From Alistipes sp. (lineage in GTDB: Bacteria > Bacteroidota > Bacteroidia > Bacteroidales > Rikenellaceae): DNA of 64,000 bases. This document shows positions 1 to 6,660 of the stretch, one piece after another; the first letter of the stretch is position 1, and every line of letters begins with the position of its first letter. Under the pieces are notes generated by a model, which worked only from the letters and a program-made list of their open reading frames with translations, was not told the DNA's origin and did not search any database. The stretch lies in contig JAFTOU010000018.1 of assembly GCA_017463615.1 (NCBI GenBank), positions 62,001-126,000 on the forward strand, written 5' to 3'. A program made the translations under genes and the position numbers.

Positions 1-272
1 AGAAAGGTCTTCTTACTCTTTGCCTCGCCTACTATTGCCGAGATATTACCCGCCGAGCACACCGTTGCGCCGCCGATTGCAAGCAATGGTTTTACGGGAG
101 CCATAGGCTTGGTAATATCAATAATAAATGGAACAATACGCTGTTCGCGTAGTTCAATTTCTAAATCTTTAGTTACACTGCTGCTTAAAGATTGAAAATC
201 TGCCTCCATAGCGGCGATGTTGAATGTAGGCGCAGAGATTACTGCCGAGCCTACAGGTTCGTCTTTGTTCAT
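1..272 (-). CDS. Mobile-element AAA (RepA-like) ATPase, N-terminal part
   Basis: An open frame starts at the ATG complementary to 270-272 and runs off the left edge after about 90 codons. The last visible residues, AGNISAIVGEAKSKKTF, match the region around the Walker A loop of AAA_25/RepA-like ATPases carried by Bacteroidetes mobilizable and integrative elements, where the loop has the unusual form GxxKSxKT. The first ~60 residues are a poorly conserved leader. If so, the protein is an ATPase or helicase for element replication or mobilisation. A palindrome and a promoter-like box lie upstream (314-391). The Walker B region lies outside the window, so the family call rests on this short stretch. 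Confidence 0.6.
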   Translation of the reverse strand, partial: MNKDEPVGSAVISAPTFNIAAMEADFQSLSSSVTKDLEIELREQRIVPFIIDITKPMAPVKPLLAIGGATVCSAGNISAIVGEAKSKKTF

Positions 273-313
273 AAGTCAGTATGTATTAAAATGTTACGAT
301 AGACTACCAGAGC

Positions 314-325
314 GGTAGTACTACC
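314..325. promoter_or_regulatory. Perfect 12-bp palindrome, possible operator
   Basis: GGTAGTACTACC is a perfect palindrome 42 bp upstream of the ATPase start, between it and a TATATTTG-like -7 box on the minus strand (359-366). A further CTACC half-site precedes it (about 304-308). The position suits a repressor site on the ATPase gene; the binding protein is not visible. Confidence 0.35.
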
Positions 326-358
326 AAAAATAGATTGTTTTGGTTGGATATCCGACTG

Positions 359-391
359 CAAATATAATACACGAATACCCCCTTTGTCAAG
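359..391 (-). promoter_or_regulatory. Bacteroidetes-type promoter for the ATPase gene
   Basis: Read on the minus strand, TATATTTG (359-366) fits the -7 box TAnnTTTG. A TTG trimer about 21 bp upstream (388-390) could be the -33 element. The spacing is slightly long, so support is moderate. Confidence 0.4.
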
Positions 392-480
392 TATTTTTGG
401 AAATATTTTTGAACAAAAATAATAAATAGTTGAACAGTAAGCTATTAGAACGGCGGTGCGGTCAGTGGCGCAACATTAAA

Positions 481-512
481 GGTTATTAAGGGTTATTAAG
501 GACTACTAAGGG
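481..512 (+). repeat. 10-bp tandem repeat (GGTTATTAAG)
   Basis: Three decamers in a row, GGTTATTAAG, GGTTATTAAG and GACTACTAAG, followed by GG. The same decamer class recurs at 31681-31720, in inverted form at 31761-31790. A GTCGCG/CGCGAC hairpin follows at 544-558. The 273-849 stretch has no convincing gene; it holds this array, a half composite repeat (582-640), a 9-bp array (646-765) and the ackA promoter. Confidence 0.6.
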
Positions 513-581
513 TAGCGCGTATCGTCTTTGAGTACTGCGTAGCGTCGCGGAACGCGACCATTAGTTACCCCTAAACACTCA

Positions 582-640
582 TCCGCGTAGCGGACACCTC
601 TGAAAAGCTAATAGCCAAAAGCCAACGGCCAACGGCTAAA
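582..640 (+). repeat. Right half of composite repeat (hairpin plus 7-bp units)
   Basis: TCCGC-gta-GCGGA (582-594) is followed by ACACCTCTGAAA and then 7-bp units of the form NNRGCCA (ATAGCCA, AAAGCCA, ACGGCCA). The same order of hairpin, CTGAA and heptads occurs at the right ends of the complete copies at 2050-2226 and 3136-3296. Confidence 0.6.
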
Positions 641-645
641 TGTCA

Positions 646-765
646 CATGTCACACTGTCACAGGCGTGTGAAATGGGTGTGACAAGTGACATAGATGTGA
701 CGAATGTGACAAGAGTGACAGATGTGACAAACTCACACGCCCGTGACAATGTGACAAGTGACAAA
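646..765 (+). repeat. 9-bp interspersed array (TGTGACAAG)
   Basis: A run of about ten 9-bp units such as TGTGACAAG, TGTGACGAA, AGTGACAGA and TGTGACAAA, preceded by inverted units (GTCACATGTCACACTGTCAC). It ends 16 bp before the ackA -33 box. A shorter array of the same unit lies at 5204-5262. Apparent reading frames through it are low-complexity Cys/His/Ser/Leu and are not taken as genes. Confidence 0.65.
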
Positions 766-780
766 AAAGTCCGCTCTGAT

Positions 781-811
781 TTTGAAAATACATTAGTATT
801 TTGTACCTTTG
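781..811 (+). promoter_or_regulatory. ackA promoter
   Basis: TTTG (781-784), 19 bases, then TACCTTTG (804-811) is an exact match to the Bacteroidetes -33/-7 consensus. It predicts transcription from about 817, giving a leader of ~33 nt before the ackA ATG at 850. Confidence 0.8.
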
Positions 812-849
812 CAGGTTAGAGAAAAAAATCAACAAAATCTATAAAAATT

Positions 850-2052
850 ATGGTCATTTTAGTATTGAACTGTGGAAGCTCGTCCATTAAGTATCAGGTG
901 ATTGACATCTGCCAGGGCGGGCATACACTGCTGGCGAAGGGTTTGGTGGAGCGTATTGGTCTGCCAGAGGGAGATTTGACCCACAAGCCAGTGGGTAAGG
1001 AGGTTTACCATCTGCATCAGCCGATTGCAGACCACACGACGGGTATTCGTTTGGTGTTGGATGCGCTGACAGATGCGCAGCACGGCGTGATTGCTTCGTT
1101 GGACGAGGTTAAGGCTGTAGGTCATCGTGTAGCGCACGGTGGCGAGTATTTTGCAAGCAGCTGCATTGTTACTGAGGATGTGAAGGCTAAGATTCGCTCG
1201 CTATTTGACATTGCTCCGCTGCACAACCCTGCAAACCTTGAGGGTATTCTCTCAATAGAGAAGGTGTTGCCTGAGGTTGCTCAGGTGGCTGTCTTTGACA
1301 CCTCATTCCACCAGAGCATCCCTGCTGTGAACTACCTCTACGCCCTGCCGTACGAGTACTATGAGAAGTATCGCGTGCGTCGCTACGGCTTCCACGGCAC
1401 AAGCCACAAGTTTGTCGCTGCTGTGGGTGCTCAGCTTGCAGGTCTTGAGCTGGGTAGCTCAAAGATTATCACCTGCCACATCGGCAATGGTGCCTCTGTA
1501 ACGGCTATCAAGGATGGCAAGAGCGTATGCACCTCTATGGGCTTCTCGCCTGTGGACGGACTGGTTATGGGTACTCGCTGTGGCGATGTAGACCCATCGG
1601 CTCTGCTCTTCATCGCTGAGAAGGAGGGTATGAATCTTGCAGATATCAACACTATGATTAACAAGCGCTCGGGCGTTGAGGGTCTGAGTGGCGTATCAAG
1701 CGATATGCGCGACATTGACGCTGCCTATGAGGCTGGCAACGAGCGTGCTATCATCGCTCGCGATATCTACTACGACCGCGTGAAGCAGTATATCGGCAAG
1801 TACGCAGCCCTGATGGGTGGCGTAGACCTTGTAATCTTCACCGGTGGCGTGGGCGAGAACTCTTGGGAGCTGCGCGAGGGCGCAACCTCAGGGTTGGAGT
1901 TTATGGGTATCGCACTCAACGACGGCATAAACAAGGCTACCCGCGGCACAGACACCATCATCTCTGCCGAGGATGCAAAGGTAAAGGTTGCCGTTATCGC
2001 CACCAACGAGGAGCTTGTAATCGCTACAGACACATATAATTTAACACGATAG
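850..2052 (+). CDS. ackA: Acetate kinase
   Basis: This 400-residue protein matches the family length and all signature blocks: NCGSSS at 7-12, HGGEY near 96-100, YGFHGTSH near 179-186, HIGNGAS near 210-216, GTRCGDVD near 240 and GGVGEN near 329. These form the phosphate-binding and catalytic loops of the ASKHA fold. In the cytoplasm it converts acetyl phosphate and ADP to acetate and ATP, the substrate-level phosphorylation step of fermentation. It has its own strong promoter (781-811) and is followed 180 bp later by a phosphotransacylase-family gene, the usual partner. The gap holds a complete composite repeat. Butyrate kinase is a more distant relative and lacks this exact motif set, so acetate kinase is preferred. 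Confidence 0.97.
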   Translation: MVILVLNCGSSSIKYQVIDICQGGHTLLAKGLVERIGLPEGDLTHKPVGKEVYHLHQPIADHTTGIRLVLDALTDAQHGVIASLDEVKAVGHRVAHGGEYFASSCIVTEDVKAKIRSLFDIAPLHNPANLEGILSIEKVLPEVAQVAVFDTSFHQSIPAVNYLYALPYEYYEKYRVRRYGFHGTSHKFVAAVGAQLAGLELGSSKIITCHIGNGASVTAIKDGKSVCTSMGFSPVDGLVMGTRCGDVDPSALLFIAEKEGMNLADINTMINKRSGVEGLSGVSSDMRDIDAAYEAGNERAIIARDIYYDRVKQYIGKYAALMGGVDLVIFTGGVGENSWELREGATSGLEFMGIALNDGINKATRGTDTIISAEDAKVKVAVIATNEELVIATDTYNLTR

Positions 2053-2226
2053 CTGTTAGCCGTTAGCCATTGGCCATTAGCCTTATTAAGGTATCGCTCC
2101 GCGATAGTGTTTAGGGGTGCAAATAGATGCTTGCGATGCAAATTGCACTCTATAAATACCATCCGCGCAGCGGATACCACAGAAAAGCCAACAGCCAATA
2201 GCCAACAGCCAACAGCCAAAAAAAAG
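2050..2226 (+). repeat. Composite intergenic repeat, complete copy 1
   Basis: Order seen: heptads (TAGCTGT, TAGCCGT, TAGCCAT, TGGCCAT); AGGTATCGC-tcc-GCGATAG hairpin (2093-2105); TTTAGGGG; an inner GTGCAAAT/ATTTGCAC inverted repeat; CTATAAA; TCCGC-gca-GCGGA hairpin (2162-2174); then AGCCAAC/T heptads up to 2226. The copy at 3136-3296 has the same order with different hairpin arms. It fills the gap between ackA and the acyltransferase and ends 6 bp before the next start codon. Confidence 0.7.
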
Positions 2227-2232
2227 CAAACC

Positions 2233-3135
2233 ATGAAACACTTACAGGAGATAGTAGAGGTTGCGCAGCTGCGTGGAAAGAGACGCCTTGCAGTAGCCTA
2301 CGGACAGGATTCGCACACCATTGAGGCGGTATACAACGCCTACAACGAGGGTCTGGTAGACCCAATTCTCTATGGCGACCGCATCGTTATTGAGAATGTG
2401 TGCAAGCAGATGAATATTGACAGCTCGGTATTCCAGATTATTGACGAGAAGAGCGATGTTAAGGCTGCAGCCCTTGCAGCTACAGCCGTAGCCACTGGCG
2501 AGGCAGATGTGCTGATGAAGGGTATGCTTCCGACAGATAAGTATATGCGCGCCATTCTGAACAAGGACCTTGGTCTTTGTCCTCCAAAGGCGGTGCTGAG
2601 CCATGTATCTGTATTTGAGTGGAGCGGTTACCACAAGTTGCTCCTCGCATCGGATATCGCAATCATCCTCCAGCCTGATATCAAGCAGAAGCAGCAGCAG
2701 ATTGGCTACCTTCGTCAGGTGGCAAACACCCTGGGCGTAGAGACTCCGAAGATTGGCTGCGTAGCTCCATCGGAGCAGGTACTGCCAGCATCGGTATCAT
2801 CTATTGAGGGCGCTATGCTTGCCAAGATGGCAGACCGTGGTCAGTTAGGTAATGTTGTTGTAGATGGACCGCTGTCACTGGATGTTGCTCTGTTTAAGGA
2901 GGTTGCAGACCACAAGAAGGTCAAGGGCTCTACTATCGCGGGCGATGTAGATGCGCTGCTGTTCCCTAACATTGAGTCGGGCAATGTCTTCTTCAAGTCT
3001 GTATCACACCTTGCAGGTGGCGAGATTGCCGCTGTAGTTATGGGCGCTAAGGTCCCTTGCGTTCTCACCTCGCGTGGCGACTCTGCAGCCTCTAAGAAGT
3101 ACTCTATCGCCCTGGCTTGCCTGCTGGCACGATAG
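2233..3135 (+). CDS. ptb: Phosphate acetyl/butyryltransferase family protein
   Basis: The 300-residue protein from the ATG at 2233 is typical of single-domain phosphate acyltransferases (PTA_PTB family), which move an acyl group between CoA and phosphate. An upstream in-frame start at 2107 would translate the composite repeat and is rejected. Visible family blocks include a Lys/Gly-rich core (DVLMKGMLPTD near 95-105), the mid SHVSVF region, the CVAPSEQV stretch and a C-terminal GAKVPCVLTSRGDSAASKK motif that contacts the CoA phosphate. Next to ackA it probably supplies acyl phosphate. Whether acetyl or butyryl is preferred cannot be read from sequence; no butyrate kinase is present here. Confidence 0.85.
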   Translation: MKHLQEIVEVAQLRGKRRLAVAYGQDSHTIEAVYNAYNEGLVDPILYGDRIVIENVCKQMNIDSSVFQIIDEKSDVKAAALAATAVATGEADVLMKGMLPTDKYMRAILNKDLGLCPPKAVLSHVSVFEWSGYHKLLLASDIAIILQPDIKQKQQQIGYLRQVANTLGVETPKIGCVAPSEQVLPASVSSIEGAMLAKMADRGQLGNVVVDGPLSLDVALFKEVADHKKVKGSTIAGDVDALLFPNIESGNVFFKSVSHLAGGEIAAVVMGAKVPCVLTSRGDSAASKKYSIALACLLAR

Positions 3136-3296
3136 ACATTAGCCATTAGCTGTTAGCCATTGGCTTTATATAGGTATCGCTCCGCGATAGTTTTATAGGG
3201 GGGGGTAGGAATTAACAGTTCATACTACACCCTATAAACATTGTCGGCTTGCCGACACCTCTGAATAGCCAATAGCTAATAGCCAACAGCCAAAAG
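3136..3296 (+). repeat. Composite intergenic repeat, complete copy 2
   Basis: Same layout as the 2050-2226 copy: heptads (TTAGCCA, TTGGCTT), ATCGC-tcc-GCGAT hairpin (3176-3188), TTTATAGGG paired with CCCTATAAA across a ~40 bp core, TGTCGGC-tt-GCCGACA hairpin (3242-3257), CTGAAT and AGCCAAT/AGCCAAC heptads. The right-hand hairpin differs in sequence from copy 1 but stays a perfect stem, so the structure is kept while the bases change. Confidence 0.7.
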
Positions 3297-3303
3297 TATT
3301 ATT

Positions 3304-3729
3304 ATGAAAGTACTAATCCTCAACGGAGCCAACCTCAACCTCCAAGGTCGTCGCGACAAGGGGGTCTACGGCTGCGAGAGCTTTGATGAGTTTATCCCCC
3401 GCCTGCAGTCGCTCTACCCTAACGATACGATAGAGTACCACCAGACAAATATTGAGGGGGAGATTGTAGATGCCCTGCACCGCGCAGAGGGGCACTACGA
3501 CGGCGTGTTGCTCAACGCTGGCGGGTATACCCACACATCGGTAGTTATCCGCGATGCTATCTCGGCAATAGATACCCCTGTGGTGGAGATTCATATCTCC
3601 AATATCGCCGCTCGCGAAGATTTCCGCCATACAACCCTTATCGGCAGTGTGGCTATCGGCAGCATCGTAGGTTTCGGACTTAACTCCTATCGTCTTGGCG
3701 TTGAGGCACTTAAACTACACCTTGAGTAA
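3304..3729 (+). CDS. aroQ: Type II 3-dehydroquinate dehydratase
   Basis: A 141-residue protein, the normal size of the dodecameric type II enzyme. It carries LILNGANLNLQGRR at 4-17, the flexible-lid Tyr of GVYG near 21-24, NAGGYTHTSVVIRDAI near 76-91 (substrate-binding Asn/Gly/His/Ser) and the catalytic His in VEIHISNI near 97-104. It dehydrates 3-dehydroquinate in the shikimate pathway, cytoplasmic. The flippase gene starts 5 bp after its stop, so the two are probably co-transcribed, although no functional link is obvious. Confidence 0.95.
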   Translation: MKVLILNGANLNLQGRRDKGVYGCESFDEFIPRLQSLYPNDTIEYHQTNIEGEIVDALHRAEGHYDGVLLNAGGYTHTSVVIRDAISAIDTPVVEIHISNIAAREDFRHTTLIGSVAIGSIVGFGLNSYRLGVEALKLHLE

Positions 3730-3734
3730 CCTCT

Positions 3735-5186
3735 ATGGCGCAGCAGCTGAGGGATAAGGTGGCGTCGGGCGTGGCGTGGAGTGCAGCCGAGAAGGTTGGC
3801 TCTATGCTGCTACAGATGGTGGTTAGCATCGTCGTGGCACGACTGCTTATGCCTCAAGACTTCGGCGTGCTGGCTATACTCACCTTCTTCACGGCTCTGA
3901 TGACCGTGGTGGTAGATAGCGGCTTCTCGCAGACCCTTATCCGCAAGGCTGAGCCTACGGCAGACGACTATAAGAGCGTCTTTGTCTTTAATGTAGTGGT
4001 GTCGGTTGCGCTCTATGCCATTATGGTGGCTCTCGCTCCCGCTATTGCTGCATACTATAAGTTGCCGATTATCAACCACATAGCGCCAGTGCTGATGTTG
4101 CTGCTGCCGCTAAGCGCACTCTGCGTTATACAGAATACAATCTTTGCTCGTCAGTTCCGCTTCGCTACCCTCTCGCGCATAAACTTCGCCTGCTCGGCAC
4201 TCTCGGGTGCTGTGGCTATAGCTATGGCTTGCGCAGGATGTGGGGTGTGGAGCCTTGTCGGTCAGCGACTCTCGCAGATGGCTTGTAAGGCAGTGCTGCT
4301 GTGGCGCTATGGCAGCTGGCGATGCGAGGGACGATTTAGTCGTAAGGCTTTGGGCGAAATGAGCCACTTCTCGTTCAAACTTATGGGTACGGATATCATC
4401 TCCTACCTATATAATAATATAGCGCAACTCTTTATCGGCAAGATATACTCGCCCTCTACGCTCGGCTACTTCAACCAGGCTCAGAAGCTCAAGGAGCTAC
4501 CCGTAACCTCGGCTGTGCAGTCGTTCCAGAGCGTCACCTATCCCGCCCTTGCAGGCGTTAAGGATAACCCCGCGAAGTTAGCCGATAGCTACCGCCGCGT
4601 GCTGATGATTACTGCGGCTGTGATGTTCCCCGTTATGACGGGTATGGTCGCCGTTGCTGACGATATGTTTATGCTGCTGCTTGGTGAGCGTTGGATGCCT
4701 ACAGTGCCCTACTTCAAGATTCTGTCACTCTCAGGGCTCTTTTATCCGCTCTCCATGATTGCCTATAACATCCTTAAGGTGGGAGGCAATGGAACGCTTA
4801 TCCTGCGCCTTGAGGTGGTTAAAAAGAGCATTATGACCGTCATCCTCGCGGTCACTATTCCACACTCCGTTACGGCTGTCGCTTGGGGTCTTACAGCAAT
4901 GACCGCCGTTGAGTTTGTCCTCAACGCTGCCGCCTCCCTGCGCTTCGCCCGCCTTACTATCTGGCAACTGATACGGAGCCTGCTGCCCGTAGCCTTGCTC
5001 TCGCTTACTATGTACCTCGCCGTAACATTTGCCACCGAGCACCTGCTCTGCGATATGAGCCTGCCTCTGCGCTTTACGCTCCAAATCCTCACGGGCGTTA
5101 TCACCTACACCGCCCTCGGCCTCCTCTTCCGCCTTGAGGCCCTCGCAGACATCAAGGAGACTATCACACGAATGGTTGGGCGTTAG
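3735..5186 (+). CDS. Wzx/WzxC-type polysaccharide flippase
   Basis: A 483-residue, very hydrophobic protein with about 12-14 membrane spans, belonging to the MOP (MATE/Wzx) superfamily. The start MAQQLRDKVASGVAWSAAEK and the VARLLMPQDFGVLAILTFF block (near residues 34-52) are typical of the WzxC/lipopolysaccharide exporter branch. Such proteins flip undecaprenyl-linked sugar repeat units across the inner membrane. No glycosyltransferases are adjacent in the window, so the substrate is unknown. It is the last gene of the rightward 0.85-5.2 kb block and is followed by a 9-bp repeat array and a large palindromic element before convergent dut. Confidence 0.88.
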   Translation: MAQQLRDKVASGVAWSAAEKVGSMLLQMVVSIVVARLLMPQDFGVLAILTFFTALMTVVVDSGFSQTLIRKAEPTADDYKSVFVFNVVVSVALYAIMVALAPAIAAYYKLPIINHIAPVLMLLLPLSALCVIQNTIFARQFRFATLSRINFACSALSGAVAIAMACAGCGVWSLVGQRLSQMACKAVLLWRYGSWRCEGRFSRKALGEMSHFSFKLMGTDIISYLYNNIAQLFIGKIYSPSTLGYFNQAQKLKELPVTSAVQSFQSVTYPALAGVKDNPAKLADSYRRVLMITAAVMFPVMTGMVAVADDMFMLLLGERWMPTVPYFKILSLSGLFYPLSMIAYNILKVGGNGTLILRLEVVKKSIMTVILAVTIPHSVTAVAWGLTAMTAVEFVLNAAASLRFARLTIWQLIRSLLPVALLSLTMYLAVTFATEHLLCDMSLPLRFTLQILTGVITYTALGLLFRLEALADIKETITRMVGR

Positions 5187-5203
5187 CCTTATCAAAGCGT
5201 ACA

Positions 5204-5262
5204 CACTTGTCACATCTGTCACATCGTCTACACACGCCTGTGACATTGTGACATTGTGACAC
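5204..5262 (+). repeat. 9-bp interspersed array, second copy
   Basis: Units CTTGTCACA and TCTGTCACA are followed by inverted TGTGACATT and GTGACATTGTGAC. It is the same unit family as at 646-765, here downstream of the flippase and just before the palindromic element at 5281. Confidence 0.55.
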
Positions 5263-5280
5263 CCATTTTGTCGCACACCT

Positions 5281-5409
5281 AATTTGGCGTCAGAAGGCGG
5301 TAGATGCCACGCTCGGGTAAAAAAACAGCGATGGGCTGTACTAAAGCGTACTGCCCATTGCTGATTTTTTAGCTAGCGGAAGCAGGTATCCGCCTTATCA
5401 CGCCAAATT
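5281..5409. repeat. Nested palindromic element, copy A
   Basis: Ends are a perfect 10-bp inverted repeat, AATTTGGCGT (5281-5290) and ACGCCAAATT (5400-5409). Inside are GGCGG/CCGCC and a central A-run, 16-bp stem, taaagc loop, stem and T-run (5319-5370: CAGCGATGGGCTGTAC against GTACTGCCCATTGCTG). A-run/stem/T-run is what a bidirectional intrinsic terminator looks like, and the element lies between convergent genes. Its inverted repeat reaches the dut stop codon (TTA, 5408-5410). Related copies are at 21510, 24285 and 31829. Confidence 0.8.
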
Positions 5410-5839
5410 ACTTGCCAGTACTGCCAAACCCTCCTACCCCTCGCTCTGTATCGGAAAGAACATCCACTTCGCACCACTCTATGTGCGCGTGCTGGGCAAC
5501 TACGGCCTGGGCGATGCGCTCGCCAGGGAGGATTTCAAATGGGGTATTTGAGAGGTTTACGAGGATAACCTTTATCTCACCACGGTAGTCGGCATCAACG
5601 GTGCCTGGGCTATTGAGCACAGTGATACCGTGCTTTGCAGCCAGACCACTGCGTGGGCGCACCTGCAGCTCATAACCCTCAGGGAGCTCCACAAACAGGC
5701 CTGTAGGGACCATTGCTCGCTCAAGTGGGGCAAGGGTTATCTTCTCCTCTATTGCGGCTCTAAGGTCCATACCTGCTGATAGCGGGGTGGCATACTGTGG
5801 CAGAGCCATACCAGAACGGTTAATGATATTTACCTTCAT
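5408..5839 (-). CDS. dut: dUTP diphosphatase (dUTPase)
   Basis: A 143-residue trimeric-type dUTPase with all five motifs: I AGMDLRA (near 22-28), [12 protein letters not shown] (near 62-72), [14 protein letters not shown] (near 79-89, with the catalytic Asp and uracil-binding Tyr), IV GERIAQ (near 105-110) and [11 protein letters not shown] (near 133-142). It hydrolyses dUTP to dUMP and pyrophosphate, keeping uracil out of DNA and feeding thymidylate synthesis. The metallopeptidase gene lies 2 bp upstream in the same direction, so the two are co-transcribed. Confidence 0.97.
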   Translation of the reverse strand: MKVNIINRSGMALPQYATPLSAGMDLRAAIEEKITLAPLERAMVPTGLFVELPEGYELQVRPRSGLAAKHGITVLNSPGTVDADYRGEIKVILVNLSNTPFEILPGERIAQAVVAQHAHIEWCEVDVLSDTERGVGGFGSTGK

Positions 5840-5841
5840 AA

Positions 5842-6573
5842 TTATCTCTTTTTAACTAATATATCCATTGTCTTCTCAAGGTTATGCTCGCCCTCGGTCT
5901 CAAAGATAACCTTCACCTCCCTGAAACCCTCGCCGTATATTGGGTCGGGGCTGTTCATCATACCCTCCATAAGTCGCTGCGAGAGTTCGTTGTTCAGGTA
6001 GCCGTAGAACAGATACGAGCCGAGGTTGCAGAAGCCCTCGCAATATTTCGGAGGCAGCTGCCTTACGCGACGCTGATTCTGCCACACATGCAGCAGCTCG
6101 TGCGCAAGCACCCCACCGAAGTTCACTTTATGCTGACAATCAAGCATATAGACCTTATGGTGCACAGGCATACCGAATAGCGGAATACCACCCATTGACG
6201 CCAAACCCATAGGCAGAGCACCCAGGCGGTTGCAGTCAACCAGCTGGCGCATACGCTCAGCATTCACAATCTCTACGGGCACCTTCTCGGGCAGGACAAG
6301 GAAGTTACGCTCAAATATCTCGCACACGCGCTGATATACCCACTCAACATGCTCCGAACGGCGTACAACCTTACCCACGCAGTGGGAGCATACCGCACGG
6401 CCATCGCTTGAGCGCATATCATCATCCTTGACAATTCTACCGCAGTTTGCGCAGTAGGTAAGGTCGTGGTCCATACAGACCTTCTGTCCCCACTTATCCA
6501 TACGATACGACCCCAGCAGAGGCTTGCCACAGATGACGCAAGTACTTATTCCAATATCCTTAAGACTGAGCAT
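5842..6573 (-). CDS. LIM-like zinc domain plus DA1-type metallopeptidase
   Basis: A 243-residue protein from the ATG at 6573; a TTG 18 bases further upstream overlaps the promoter and is rejected. The N-terminus has spaced Cys pairs (CVIC near 12-15, C33/H36, CANC near 41-44, CSHC near 62-65) that fit a LIM-like treble-clef zinc module. The C-terminal half carries HELLH near 158-162 and a downstream Glu in YCEGF near 177-181, matching the DA1-like peptidase domain (HExxH plus distal E) known from plant DA1 and bacterial relatives. It is probably a cytoplasmic zinc protease or adaptor-guided protease. It is divergent from the vWA/PP2C/kinase block, with only ~88 bp between starts. Confidence 0.75.
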   Translation of the reverse strand: MLSLKDIGISTCVICGKPLLGSYRMDKWGQKVCMDHDLTYCANCGRIVKDDDMRSSDGRAVCSHCVGKVVRRSEHVEWVYQRVCEIFERNFLVLPEKVPVEIVNAERMRQLVDCNRLGALPMGLASMGGIPLFGMPVHHKVYMLDCQHKVNFGGVLAHELLHVWQNQRRVRQLPPKYCEGFCNLGSYLFYGYLNNELSQRLMEGMMNSPDPIYGEGFREVKVIFETEGEHNLEKTMDILVKKR

Positions 6574-6588
6574 ACTCTCTATTTTTGA

Positions 6589-6620
6589 CAAATATATGAT
6601 ATTTTACTCTTTTTTGCAAT
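6589..6620 (-). promoter_or_regulatory. Promoter of the DA1-like peptidase/dut pair
   Basis: On the minus strand, TATATTTG (6589-6596) fits the -7 box, with TTG about 20 bp upstream (near 6617-6619). It supports the ATG at 6573 as start, with a leader of only ~10 nt. Confidence 0.5.
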
Positions 6621-6660
6621 ATTTTTTGCAATTTCGCCTCCATATTAGTAAATTCGCGCT

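Noticed and set aside
481-765. Possible CRISPR array from the short repeats
   Set aside because: Units are 7-10 bp and contiguous, without unique spacers of 25-40 bp, and no cas genes are present.
650-835. Minus-strand 61-codon frame upstream of ackA
   Set aside because: It translates the 9-bp TGTGACAAG array into low-complexity Ser/His/Leu sequence and overlaps the ackA promoter.
2107-2232. N-terminal extension of the ptb-like gene
   Set aside because: It reads through the composite repeat; the family length and alignment begin at the ATG at 2233.
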